A stretch of DNA of 64,000 nucleotides from the NCBI GenBank assembly GCA_027574665.1, contig CM050665.1:992001-1056000 (forward strand), read 5' to 3'. The translations under genes and the position numbers were made by a program. The first letter of the stretch is position 1, and every line of letters starts with the position of its first letter. Positions 46,269 to 58,129 of the stretch are shown one piece after another. The notes below the pieces were generated by a model. The model ran no database searches, had not been told where the DNA came from, and was given only the letters and a program-made list of their open reading frames with translations. This DNA comes from Rhynochetos jubatus (lineage: Eukaryota; Chordata; Aves; Eurypygiformes; Rhynochetidae).

Positions 46269-47022
46269 GGTTGGATTTGGAAGGCAAACCGGCTCGAGGA
46301 CCCAAGAACAATAGCGTCAGAGACCGCGGCTTCGCTACCGGCTCCAGCCCTCAGGATTTAGAGGGGAGACTCTTTATCGGCAGTTTGCGCACGGACTGCG
46401 TGACTCGGGACGAGGTGGAAGAGAGGTTTTCAGAATACGCCAAAATCAGGGGTTCGTATGGAACCTTCGGCCTTTCTGTGGCTGGGGCTCAGCGAGGAGG
46501 GAGACTCCTGCCGGTCAGATGCTGTTGGTGGTGAGGAGCGACTGGTGGTGTTCGGGAAGGTGGCCTGTCAATGGCAGTGTTGGCTAAAGAAAGCGGTTGC
46601 TGCAGCGGGCTGAGGCGTGACGCCCTCCCTCTGCGCCGTTTGCGCTCCCGGGGCTGCCGCGTGGTGTCACGGTGCTCTCTAGGTGCCCTCGGAGTCTCAA
46701 CCTGGTCGCCTCGCGGGCTGTGCCTGGTCCCCGCCTCGGCAGGAGGGGTTGATCTCCAGCCTATTTCGGAGTCTTTACGCTCTGCGTTTTGATCCTGGCA
46801 GACCCGGTTCTCCCGGGAGCCCTGCTCAGCCGGCGGGCTCAGGCGGTGGCCTGGGCGCGGGTCGTTGGTGTCCCTGAGGTGTAACCCGTCTTGCCCCGCC
46901 GTTAACTCTTGCGGCCCTCGGCATGCACCGTGGCTATGGGTCCGTGCGGTTTGACTGTCTGGAAGATGTCCAGGCCGCTCTGGATGGCGAGAAGGGTCGC
47001 CTTGAGAAAGGGGATGGATTAG
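46269..47022 (+). CDS. NCOA5: Candidate upstream NCOA5 exons encoding an RRM (two exons, possibly decaying)
   Basis: Segment A, 46269-46451, reads 60 codons including NNSVRDRGFATGSS and LFIGSLRTDCVTRDEVEERF, an RNP2 box (LFIGSL) plus helix 1. Segment B, 46915-47022, reads ALGMHRGYGSVRFDCLEDVQ then AALDGEKGRLEKGDGL, an RNP1-like box plus helix 2. Both start and end in phase 1. B has a good donor (TTAG|GTAAGG) and joins the acceptor at 50300 to read GDGL-DINKAVERRNMNKASSR, which completes strand 4 and runs into the conserved NCOA5 start. Problems: the base pair before B is GG where AG is expected (a CTGAG at 46874-46878 could serve instead, adding 12 codons in frame), the donor of A (GGG|GTTCGT) is weak, RNP1 has Ser for an aromatic residue, and no initiator exon was found. 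It is either an N-terminal RRM isoform or its relic. Confidence 0.55.
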
Positions 47023-50000
47023 GTAAGGAAACCTGATCCGTGCTCCCCCCGCCCTAGCATGTGTTCTGGCTCCGGCGCCGCTGCTCTGAGCCTGCTCTCG
47101 TGTGTCAGCCCTTGCCAAGCTCTACCCCCGGCGTAAGAAGGCGTTCCACGCGGCAGCGCTGGAAGGCAGCGGCTGCACCGCATCCGCGTGGATTCGGAAT
47201 CGCTCGGGAGCCGGCACTGGGCCCGTCGCGGTGGGTCGGCTGCGCGCGGGCGACGGGGCTGGGAGCGGTGTGGTCGGTACCGGGGCTCGGCAAGGGCCGT
47301 GTTCGTGAGGGTGAAAATAACTGCTGCCTCTGCTGGGAGCCGACAGGGAAATGAGTGGCTGGAGATCCAAGAGGGACCTCCAGGTGCCAGGAAAAGCCGG
47401 ACTTCCCCAGTGAGCCTGTGCCCATTTGAAGAAGGACCTTGCTCGGGAAGGAATGGAGGAGCGGTGAAGGGTGACCTGTGGGAGCGGGGCGTGCGGGACC
47501 AGGCCCAGCCCGGAGGAGGAGGGTGAAGGGTACGGCAGGCGGTTGGGGCAGCGTGGCAAAGGCTAGAGCGTAAGTGGGAATAGCTTTGGGAGCTGGAAAT
47601 GGTAACGTTGGAACTGGAAAGGGCCGCCTGGCCCTGGTTGACGCTTCTGCTGCCCCTCTGAAGAGCAGGCAGTGTTTAACCCTTGCCATGTCAGTGGGAA
47701 AGTAAGAAAGGCACAGCAGGAGCTACCGCAACCGGACCTCGCCAGGGGTTAGCCTGACCGCCGAGCGCTGCAGAGCTGCCCTGGGCTGCTGCTGGTTTGC
47801 CACCATCCTCGGGAGCCGGGGGGTTTGCGGGGAGCTGGCAGAGCACCGCAGAGGTGCGGTGGGCAGCACCGCTGGGGTGAGCCCCTGACGGCAAAGGGCC
47901 GCTTTCACCCGATAGCCAGCGAGAAGGCGTTAATTAACGCAATCAGAGTAAGTCCTGACTAACTCATCCCTACGACGCTGCGGTTCCGTGGCTGGCAGTA
48001 GCGGTGTCGACGTCGGCTTCCCCGAGATGCTTGGCTTCATTAAGAAGGTAGAGCAATTAACCCCAGCGTAGGGGTACGGGGATTTCAGCTGAATCTCGGG
48101 GTGGAGTCACTGATGGTGACGTGGCCTGGGGTCTTCCTGAGCTGGGTGTGAGCAGAGCCGAGCTTTCGGTAAAGCCCGCAGGGACCCCCAAAGCGCTTCT
48201 GTTGTCCTCAGCTGGACTAGCCACAGGTTTGTGAGCGGGGAGGTGTTGGTACCGGGGGTTGCTGCTGGGGTACGGTGTTCACTTCTGGTGTGCCTGGTTC
48301 AAAAAGAACGTGCTGAGTTGGGGAAGCCTCAGAAAAGCCTGCAGGAGGGCAGAGGGGCTGAAGAACACGGCTGAGCAGAAGCTGGAGGCACAGGAGTGAC
48401 GTGATGGGTGTTACAGCCCGACCTGCGTGCGAGTGAGCTTTGGCCCAGCAGGCGTAGGCACGGCACGGCCCAAGTGGCGGCAGACAGGTGAACAGCAAAG
48501 CGCTTGCCTTCTGGAATGGTCGGTTGAGGTCTGGTGGTTTCTGTGCTCCGGAGTTTTAAATTGGATGTTTTGCTGAAAGCCAAGCTCTGGTTCTGCCCGG
48601 AGCTGGACTGGGATTCCAGAAGCCCTGGTCAGTGTGTTCGGGTGATGCCGTGCTACAGGGCCCCGTCATCTCGCGTCCTGCAGATGGAAGACTTGGGCTT
48701 TTCCCCGGAGCTTTGTCAGCGTGAAACATGTAACCTGTAAATGCTGTTGGCATGAAATAAACCGTTACCACCTCGGTGGGGTTTGCACGAGAGAAGGGGC
48801 CCGGCCAGAGGGGTGTTTTCTTCCAGGGAAAGAGTTTTGTTCAGCCTTTGTTCAGTACGGTTTTTTATTTGAAAGAAATGTACGTGTTGAGTGTAAAAAC
48901 CACGGCCGGTGTCTGCGCCCCACAGAAAATAAAATCGTCTTAAACCAAAGGGCAGACAGTGTCTTGCTTAAAGACAGCGCTGGACCTGAAGGGGGAGGAA
49001 CTCCCGACATAAAGGCGTGAGAGCGCTTGCCTGCGTTGCGCAGCCAGACGCGCGCCGTACCTGGACGGCCACGGGCAGGCCACGGGCTGTGCCGTCACAC
49101 CGATCCCGGCACGGCGCGGGGAAGGACTCCCTGGCCTTAAACTGCGCCGGGAGCGGTGCCCGTCACATCCAGTTGGTGACGGCGCAGCTCCGCTCCGTCC
49201 CGGACAGCCTGCGCGGTAGTCCCGCGCGCGCTGCCGCCTCGCCCTCCCCCAGGGAGAGCGCGCCGCCGCTTGGGGGGCTGCGGGAGAAGAGGGACTAAGC
49301 CGTTAACTCCCGGGTTGGCCTCAAAGGTAGGGAAGGATAGTCGGAAGGTACGGAGGACGCTAGGACAGCCTGCCTGGGCGCTGCGGCGCGGTTATTCTCT
49401 TGCAGGAGCTTTGGGAGTAGTTCCTGCAAATAACTGACAGGCAATTCCAGTTGTGGACTGGCTCTGGGGGAGCAGGTAGGGCCTGGGTGTGCCTTGTTCT
49501 TTTCCGTGCACGGCTCCCAGTAAACACCCAGGGTCGCTCCCGTTCTTGCCCCTCCAGCGCGTTGCTGCACCTCAGGCCACTGTTAGGGCAGGCGTTGGTC
49601 CTGCGCAGGTGGGCCCCGGCCTCCTCGGGCAGCCTCGCTTGTTCTGGCTGAGGGCGACTGTTGCCCAGCTCTGCCCGTGCTTCCCCCCGCGGGGTGTTCG
49701 CGGAGGTGCTCAGAAGCCAGCCAGTTCTCGCGCTGCCGATCGTTGCACCGCGTTACAGTGGTGGTGTGAATGGCCTTGGTGACTTGTACTTCAGGCTCCC
49801 GGGTCCCCGTTCCCTCCGTGGGGGTGGCTGTACGGCCTGTCGCTGCAGCAGCCCGCTGGAAAGGGTTGGCTGTGCCGCTTGAGCCCTTGGATGGTTTCCA
49901 GCAAGGCTGGCGGCATGCTCCCTGGCCAGGACCAGACGGTGCTGGCCATCAGCTCCCTCCCTGGAGGTTTTCAGACCCTGCCTTTTCTCCTAGAGTCCAT

Positions 50001-50147
50001 GAGTCGCTTTCTGCTCGCTCATAGACTGCAGAAGAAAGAGCTGCTCTTACGGAGTGAGGAGTCTGGCTGTAGGCCTGAACACAAGGGGTTAAAACCGCCC
50101 CCGAGTCACATCCATGAAAATTTCGTGCCGCTGTACCCTCTGAACTT

Positions 50148-50153
50148 AATAAA
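50148..50153 (+). terminator. Possible intronic poly(A) signal upstream of the first conserved NCOA5 exon
   Basis: AATAAA in CTTAATAAAAACTTGTC, followed by GT-rich sequence (GGGTGTTGCTGGGCGGATGT) 50-70 nt downstream. It lies 150 bp before the exon at 50301, so use would truncate any transcript starting further upstream. It may be fortuitous. Confidence 0.25.
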
Positions 50154-50300
50154 AACTTGTCAAAGTGGCAATGTCTCTGCTGATGGATTTTCTTGCACCA
50201 CCTGGGTGTTGCTGGGCGGATGTTGCTGTCGTTTGAATTGTGCTGATGACCTGTTTTTTGTTCCGTAGCATTGAACGGATGGGTTGATTATTCTTTACAG

Positions 50301-53300
50301 ATATTAATAAAGCAGTGGAAAGAAGAAATATGAATAAGGCTTCATCAAGGTCCAGTCCGGCACGAAGGTAAAGTACCCGGAAGCAGTGAGTTGTACTCGG
50401 AAGGTCAGGCTTCTAGGGCACGAGCCCGGCAGCCTGTGCTAACTGTCTGTGTCTCTTCCCCACCACCGCCCCCAGTCCAATGGAGATGCTCAAGCGAGAC
50501 AGGCAGGACGTGCGGCTCCTCCGTGGAGAGCCCTGCTGGCGCTGCCCCCGCGCGAGGCGCGAGGGAAGCCTCGTGTCTGCTGCTGTTGCTGCAGCTGAGC
50601 GTGTTGTGCAGCACGGCGTGAGAGCTGGGGAAGAATGCGCTTGATCTTTGCTCCTGCCTGGAGAAGCCGAGGCGTAGCTAGAGAAGGGCACCAGACCGCG
50701 GCATTCCCGTGCTGCAGAGGACTTGGGGATCTTACGTCTTGTGGTGTCGGAAGCTTCCAGCGCTGAAAGACTGGAGAAGAGCGTGTGAGCGAAGCACAGG
50801 ACGGAGCAAACGTCTCTGCGCTGTCCCAGCTGCGTGCTTGTGCTCTCGGTACCTGGAACCAGGCCCCCGTGCCCTGAGTGACGTCTGCCTGCAGCCTCTG
50901 CCTTCCCATCCCTCCGGCGGCACAGCGTGCGCAGCTCCGGCACGTCCCCCGGCGAGGGGAGAAGACGTGTCCTCCAGAGACAGGCCAGGCCGACTTCAGT
51001 TTCCTTCCCAGGGCATGGCCCGGGAGCATGTGGAGCCCTGCGGGGTTACGGTGCGGTGTGAGGTGTGCAGTGCCTGTGTGGCAGTGCGGTCACACGAGGG
51101 AGCGTGGGTGAAGGTAACCGAGCTCTCCGTGTGTGCTCTGCTCCGCTAACCTGGCCTCTTAAATTACCAAGAATGGGGAAAACTGCAACCAGCAAGACCT
51201 CTCCCACTAAAACCCCGAATGAGCGGCTGCAGCCCTTGGCATCGACGGGGTCCTGTATGTGCTGTGCTCACCCTGCTGCTGAGCAAACGCACGGGCAGAG
51301 GCCGGCGCGTGGGCATCGCCCAGGAGCCCTTGGGCACCCAGCTGGGAGCTCCTGTCGCAGTGCGGCCAGCCTTGACCCCGGCGTCCGGTGCTCTGCTGGC
51401 ACCGGGGCCCCAGAGTGCGTGGGCACTGGGGGCACGTCTCCAGCCTTGGTGGCTCGGGCAGTGTGTAATGCTGAAGGTGCCGAGTGGCCTGCGGCTGTGG
51501 GAGGCACCTGTGCCATGAGCGTGGGTCCTCGGACCACGCTGCTGAGGGACGAGCAGCAGGCACCGATGCCACGGGCATTGGTAGCTGTGTCACCCTGCGA
51601 GAGCAGGTGCCGGCGTCACGGGCCTGAGGAGCACTGGCGCTCCGTGAGCTGGGGGCACTGGGCAGTGGACTGGACAGCCGCCACGGATGCAGAAGGCGTT
51701 GGTGCCGCTGGATTTCAGCTGGCACTGCGGACAGTGTACCTGAGCCATGCTGCCAGCACTGTGGCATGGGTGGCGACAAGGTTGTGGGCACCGGCCCTGG
51801 GCAAGGCCATGGGCACGCTGACGGTGACGATGGGCTCCGTGCCACGCCACGGGCATGAGCGAGGGCTCGGATGCCAGGCTGCGGAGTCCCCCGCGGTGCC
51901 AGCGGTACTGTGTCCTGGTGGATGCGAGCAGCGGGGCCGGCGCTGCAGGAGTCCACCCATGGGGACGGGGAACAGAAGGGTGCTGGTGCCGCTGCCCCTG
52001 CGAGCGACAGGGCCGCAGTGTGGGCCCAAGAGCGGAGGAGACGCCGCCACCCTGCGCTGCTGCCGCAGTTCTGCGTTGCTTGGTCCGGATCTCTGTCTGC
52101 TCAGAGGCTGGATGTGGCCAGGCTGGTCACCCTGCTCCAGCCGGGAGAAACGGCTCGTGCCGGCCAGCCGCGCGGCGTCTGCCTGGTTTGCTCCCCAGTG
52201 TACGGCCACGGAAAGGTCACATCCTCGCTCCCCGCTAGAGCGAAGGCATCTTCCCTGAGCTGCTGTCCTTCCTTGGAGGCCGGGTGAAGGGGGCGATGGC
52301 GTGATCCGTATCACACCGCATCCCAGGAGAGGCGCAGGAGGCGGATCTGTGTGTCCGAGAGGCTGGAGGAGCTCGCGCCGGTGCCGGGGGTTTCCCTTAC
52401 AGCGGGAGGCTGTACGTGCTCGTGCTGGCAACGCTGGTTTGCCCCAGGATCCCTTTTGTGACGGACACACGGCCAGCGTCCCAGCGTTCCCGGGTGTCCC
52501 CAGCACGCGGGGTGTCGCCGCAGGCTCTGCATGTCGTCCCGTTACTGTCGCCCCAGCCGATACGGAACGTGGGCCCGGCCGCTCCCGCTCCTCCTCTGCA
52601 GGCGGCGGCCGTGTGACCGCGCTGCGGCGGGAGCGGCTGTACGGTCGCTTCTCTTCCACAGGCCACGTCAGGCTGCAGAGGACTCGCTCCATCTCGTTTG
52701 GGAAATAAAACGGTTCGAAAAGCTGGGTTTTCCGGTGTTTGTCAGTGTCTCGGAGAAAGAACGTTCCGCACGTGACGCTCAGTGGTTTCTCTGCGATGTT
52801 CTTACGGTTTGGCTTAGACTGCGTGAAAGTCACGGGGGTTTCTGGAGAGCAAAGTATGACCTGGAAAAATCCTGCTCTTGGGGAAAAGATGAAGACTGGA
52901 GCGTTACTCTTCCTCGCCTCGAAGACAGCGCAGTGCGGCCTGAGCGAGCCAGGTCGTGCAGATGTGGCAAAGGACCCCGTTGCCGCCGAGGAAGCGGGGC
53001 TGGTTGGGCTTAGCACCCCCTTACCCTGGGGCGTTGTCGATGTCCCTTCACGTCCTGGACTCGTGGCAGCTGGCGCCGCTTTCTGCCGGCAGCTCAGGCC
53101 CGGCCTTGCCCCGGGCCCGGCCGCACCCGTGGCCGCAAGCCACGGTTTGTGTCGGTTGTGCCGCTGTCACGGGCTCGTGGCTTTGCCGGATCCCTGGGCT
53201 GCCCCTGCCTGGTGCATATTTGTGGGCGTTGGGCTCCTTGGCCTCGCATTCCCTCACTCCACGCTGTTGGGTGGAGAGTCTGTGCCGGAGGCCTCGGGAC

Positions 53301-56300
53301 GGTGGTTCGAGGTGCCTGTGCGCTTCCTCCGCGGGTGCCGCCGCTTGCGGTGCCGCTCTGTTCAGGAGCTCGCTGGGTCTGGTTTGTGTGACGGACCCTG
53401 GAGCTGAGGGGCCTCTCCACAACGGCGGGGTCGGGGCAGCTGTGGGCAGGAGGGAGGAGGCAGCTGCCGCAGCGGCACCGCAGGTAAGAGCCATAGGGGT
53501 GCCGGTGGCGGCCTGACGGGGGTTCCCCGGTGTTTTCCTCAGGGAGCCCTTCGCCTACGGGGACGGCCGAGATGCCAGACGCGACCGCTCCCCTCTTCAG
53601 GGGAGCCCACGGCGAGACCCCAGGGACGGTAGGAACGGGCGAGATTCCAGAGACGCACGAGACGTTCGAGCGAGAGACCACAGGGACCCGCGGGACCCTC
53701 GTGACGTCAGAGATCTCCGGGACCCACGGGAGCCGCTGTACGATCGGTACAGGGACCCGCGGGACGTGCGCAACCCACGGGACGTGAGGGACCCTGTGTA
53801 CAGGTAACTCCCGCGGGATCGCGCTGCTGACGGGCCTGCCGTTCCTGCGGCTGTGCCGGCTGCCGGGGCAGTCGGGTGCTTTGCCTCTCGTGGGGGGCGG
53901 GTGGGCGCTCCGGCAGTTGGACCTGAGCCGGGGGGGGGGGGTCTGCGCGCGGGGCGTTGGCAGAGCTGCTGCCCGAGCCGGCGCCTGGACAGCCTTGTCT
54001 CTCGCAAACGTCGCAGGCGAGATGAAGCCTACGACCGGTACCTTCGCGTGGAGGACTACTACCGGCGGAAGGACGACTCTTACTACGACCGTTACAAAGA
54101 GCTTTTCGACAGGGCACCCGGCAGTTCCGAAGGTGAGTACCTGCCCGCTGCCGCGTGCGCTGCGTCCCGGGATGCTCCGGGCAGGCCCAAAGGGCGTTGT
54201 TTGTCCTGCCCGCCGCTCGCTTTCAGACCGTCTGACGCGTGAGGAGCGGCGCCGGGAGGAGCTGTACCGTCAGTACTACGAGGAGATCAAGAGGCGTTTC
54301 GATGCAGAGAGGCCTGTGGATTGTTCTGTGATCGTGGTGAACAAACAGACCAAGTAAGACCGCGCTGACGCCCGGGTTGGTTACTGCGCCGTCGCAGCAG
54401 TCGGCAACGGACGCGGTGCTGCCGTGAGGCTCTCTGTCGTGCAGGGTGGTGTGGAGCAACGTGGCTTTCGAGCCCTCCCAGAGCCGCAGCTCCTGCGCCT
54501 GCTCTGGGGACACGTGTTGATGAGATGGAGAGGCGTTGCTTTGCTGCGATGTCCCGCGTGTCCTTGCTCCGCTCCTTTCCCACCCTCGGTGTCAGCACTG
54601 CCAGTTGTGGCGCGCTGCGCTCGTCACTCGTGGGTAGGGTGCTGCAGGGCCGGTGGCTGCGTGCCGGCAGCGCGGGGGCGGCGATCGAGTCGCGGGGGGG
54701 CTCATTTCGGATCCTGGGGGTCAGTTACTGGCCCTGAGGCCCGTCGTTCCCGCCAGTCCCACGTGCAGGGCACACGGAAGCTGGCGGGGCAGGCGCTGTG
54801 CGGGGCCCGCGGTGCACCGGCGCCTTGGGGGCGGTCGGGGGCACCGCTTTGATGGCTGAACGCATCGCAGGGCTGGCTCGGAGTGCGAGGGAGACGCTTG
54901 TCAGGGGGAGTGTAAAGGCTTGTCCCCCCAGCCCTGCGGGGGGAGCTGGTCGTGGTGATGCCGCGCGGGGCGGCGGAACGGGAAACGAAGGGCTGCGATT
55001 TGTGCTTTGTGAGCTGGCACCTGCGGAGCCCATCCTGGACGGGGCCTTCGGGTTCTTCGTCCCACAGTGTCAGGGTCCTGGGGAGGCTGCTCCGATAGCC
55101 CGCACGTTGTACGTCGCGGGGAGAATTGACTGGGGCGAGAGGATCAGCGTAACGCCCGCGGGGTGGTGTTGGCGCGCGGCAGCCGCAGGCCCTCGGGGCT
55201 GAAGCGCGTCGATAAACCCGTGCATCGCCGCGTGTGCCGTGCTGAAGGATGGCTCCAGGGGGGCTTCGGTGCGTGGGGCTCGGGAACCCCTAAAAGGACT
55301 GTTGGCAGGGAACAGCTTCAGTCACATTACAGCGTTTGCAGCCGAAGAGGATGAACCGAGCTGCTTGCAGACGGGGCGGCTGCGCGGGCCCGGCACCTCG
55401 GGACGCGTGTGCCGGCGGAGCGGCAGGTTTGGGGCCAGGCCCAGCGGCCTCGGCCCAGCTCAGCCGGGTGAGCCGTGGCTTGTGCGGGGCTGGGAAGTCG
55501 CGGGGCAGCGAATACAGGCGCAGCGGGTCCGCGGGGGCTCTGTGGATGCCGGCTCGGAGCAGAAGGCGGAACGGGAGAGCGGGGCAGTGAGGAGCGGGCG
55601 CGGGTGAGCAGCGAAGGCGCTGAACTCGGCACAAGTAACCGGCTGCTGTGGGCCGGCCACTCTGCTGCGCGCGACTTGGCCCTGCGCGGGCACGAGCTGC
55701 GCCCTCCAGGGCTCGCCGAAACAGCAGGGGGGTTTCTGGGTGCGCGGAGCCCGTTGCGGGCGCTGCTTCCCAGCCAAGCTCGGCTCGTGATGCGTTCCGG
55801 CTGAACTGGGTGGGTGCACACCGAAACAAGGGCTTCTCTGGTACCCTCGTGGGACCGCCCGGGTGCTGTCCCGTGAAACGCCACCGAGCGTGCAGCCCTC
55901 GAACAGCGAGCCCGGGGGGCGGGGGGGTGCGGGGAGCAGGGGTGTCTGTTGCTGCCTGACTGACCTGTTCAACTCTGCTGGCTTTGCTTTGTGGTAGGGA
56001 GTACGCGGAGTCAGTGGGGCGGAAGGTGCGGGATCTGGGCATGGTAGTGGACCTGATCTTCCTCAACACAGAGATGTCGCTGACGCAAGCCCTGGACGAC
56101 GTGAGCAGAGGAGGGTCTCCCTTCGCCATTGTCATCACCCAGCAGCACCAAGTTCACCGCTCCTGCACCGTGAACATCATGTTTGGCACCCCACAAGGTA
56201 CGGAGGTCTTGGCAGGCCGTGCGGCTCTCAGGGGCTGGGCACCATGTCTGGAGCGTGACCGTGGTAGTTACCAGATGCTGATTTGTCCCTGTCCAAAGGA

Positions 56301-58129
56301 CTGCCTCGTTTCCGCAGGGACATCTCAGCCCAGCTCCGAGCACCCCACTCACCCCGCTCCTGCCCTCCCCATCCCCCCCGCCGTGTTACGGCGTTGGCAG
56401 AACCAGAAAGCGTTCCCATGGCTGCCCTGCTCTGCGAGGCTTCAGCCGCTGTCAGAGACCAAGTCTGGGCTCTGTCCATGGCTTGAGCCGTAGAGCAGCC
56501 GGGGCCTGGGCCCATCTGCTCTTGGGGCAGGGTAAGCAGGAGGCAGGGGGAGCTGCTTCCCCTTTGCTGGGCGAGGGGCAGGACAGACATTCCTGGGGCT
56601 GATCCGGCATCTCGGGGCCCCCGGCTGTGGGGGAACGGGTGGCCTTGCGGGGCAGCGGCCTTGAACTTCGGCTGCCTTAGGAAGCTAAAGCGTGCCGGGA
56701 AGCTGCCTGGGCCTGCCTGCGGAACGGGCCCAGGCGCGGCGCCGCCCGGTAGCAGCGCTTCCGTTCGCTCACGGCGTCGCTCTCCCTCGTGCAGAGCACC
56801 GCAACATGCCCCAGGCCGACGCCATGGTGCTGGTGGCGCGGAACTACGAGCGCTACAAAAGCGAGTGCCGGGAGAAGGAGCGTGAGGAGATCGCTCGGCA
56901 GGCTGCCAAGATGGCAGACACCGCCGTCCTGCAGGAGCGCCCAGCGCCCACCGAGGAGGGCGTCCGAGGGGGGCACCCTCCGGCCATCCAGACGCTGCTG
57001 AACCTGCTGGCAGACAACCGCTACCTGACGGCCGAGGAGACCGACAAGGTCATTAATTACCTGAGAGACCGGAAGGAGCAGCTGCTGCGCGGAAGCTCAG
57101 ATTCGCTGCAGGGTGAGTCCAGCCCCAGAGAGGGTGGCGAGTCCTGGGGCTTGTGGGCCGGGACCCCAGGACGGTCCCAGGACGGCCGGGGGGTTGCGTT
57201 TACCCTGGTGGGGGTTTCCTCGGGAGTCCCGGCACGGTGCCCATCTCTCCCAAGGGAAGAACTTCGCGCTGGGTTCCCTGGGGGAGCCCCGGCACTGCCG
57301 TAACCGGCGGGGCTGCCACGAAGCGCCGGGCGGTTGGGGTTCCCAGCGCTGCGCACTCCGCTCGCGGGGGCCGGGAGGGCTCGCTGATGCCTGCAGCTTT
57401 AGCAGCGGTTTCGCTGGGTTCCCGCCGTGTCCCTGCGGGTCGCTCGCAGAGCTCTGATGCCCTTCCCTTTCTTTCCCAGCCCCCATGTCGAGGCAGCCTC
57501 TGGCGGCGCCTCCTGCCTCATCTCTGGGCGGTCAGTCCGGCCTTCCGAGCACCCAGGCGCATCAGGGCGCGCAGCCTCTGGTCTTGGCTCCGCCTGCTCC
57601 AGCGCCCTCCTCCACCCCCCAGCAGGAGCTTCAGGCCAAAATCCTCAGTCTCTTCAACAGCGGAGCGGCGTCGGTGCCCGCCGCCACCAGCGGCTCCGCC
57701 GCCCCCGCCGCCACTTCGGGCGGCACTCCGAGCCAGAACTTCGCCAGCGTGGCCGGCGGGCAGGCCCGCCCGGCACAGATGAGCGCTGGCAACTTAAACC
57801 AGGCGCAGCAGAGGCTGCAGACTCCGAGCACGCAGCTTCCTGCTCTCCAGGGCCCTCCCAGAAACGCAGGTCCGAGACCCGGCGCTCCTCCGCAAGCTCA
57901 GCCGCTCTACGGTCAGCACCAGAACCGCCTCCCCGCACCCACCAGCGTCCCTGCGCAGAGGCCGATGTCCTCTGGGATCAACTTCGACAACCCCAGCGTG
58001 CAGAAGGCCTTGGACACCCTGATCCAGAGCGGCCCGGCGCTCTCCCACCTGGTGAGCCAGACGGTGGCCCAGGGGCGAGCGGGGTCCTCGGCCCAGCAGC
58101 CCCTGGGCTCCTACCAGCGACACTATTGA
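50301..58129 (+). CDS. NCOA5: Nuclear receptor coactivator 5, complete by its conserved start, 7 coding exons, 569 aa
   Basis: Nuclear coregulator of estrogen receptor and related receptors. Coding segments: 50330-50367, 53543-53803, 54017-54132, 54227-54353, 55998-56197, 56795-57112, 57480-58129. All introns are GT-AG and phases agree; total 1,710 nt with stop (human 579 aa). ATG at 50330 gives MNKASSRSSPARR, aligned with human MNTAPSRPSPTRR. Residues about 14-100 are Arg-Asp-rich repeats (RDPRDPRDVRDLRDPREP). Residues about 168-270 form the domain related to the anticodon-binding fold of class II tRNA synthetases (VDCSVIVVNKQTKEYAESVG, then VVDLIFLNTEMSLTQALDDV). The LxxLL nuclear-receptor box is LLNLL at 315-319. 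The tail is Ser/Pro/Ala/Gln-rich and ends in a conserved block, NFDNPSVQKALDTLIQSGPA to GSYQRHY. The exon at 50301 is open upstream of the ATG, relevant to the RRM exons. Confidence 0.96.
50368..53542 (+). other. NCOA5: NCOA5 intron between the start-codon exon and the RD-repeat exon
   Basis: The intron is 3,175 bp, from donor GTAAAG to acceptor TTTTCCTCAG. The part from about 51280 to 51980 has a decayed repetitive look, with recurring GGCACCGRYGCCACGGGCAT-like phrases at roughly 45-50-bp spacing. No exon is recognised. Confidence 0.75.
51280..51980. repeat. Possible decayed minisatellite, about 45-50-bp spacing
   Basis: Phrases such as GGCACCTGTGCCATGAGCGT, GGCACCGATGCCACGGGCAT, GTGCCGGCGTCACGGGCCTG and GTGCCACGCCACGGGCATGA recur at irregular but similar spacing. 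Divergence is high and a self-alignment would be needed to define the unit. Confidence 0.35.
54354..55997 (+). other. NCOA5: NCOA5 intron within the anticodon-binding-like domain
   Basis: The intron is 1,644 bp, from donor GTAAGA to acceptor TGTGGTAG. It is GC-rich and has no recognised exon or mobile element. The next intron, 56198-56794, is also without features that I can see. Confidence 0.8.

Larger units (their letters stand above)
43098..50300 (+). other. NCOA5: NCOA5 intron 1 (7.2 kb), containing RRM-type exons and a solo LTR
   Basis: The segment runs from the donor at 43098 to TTCTTTACAG at 50291-50300. It contains the LTR at 44743-45174, the two RRM exon candidates described separately, and canonical AATAAA hexamers at 48756-48761 and 50148-50153. 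Apart from these I see no recognisable exon or element; 47330-50140 is lower in GC and could include old unrecognised repeats. Confidence 0.6.

Noticed and set aside
47109..47132. A possible third RRM-side exon (acceptor TGTGTCAG, reading ALAKLYPR, donor GTAAGA)
   Set aside because: Phase is compatible, but joining exon B directly to 50301 gives a far better RRM strand 4. At most this is an alternative exon.
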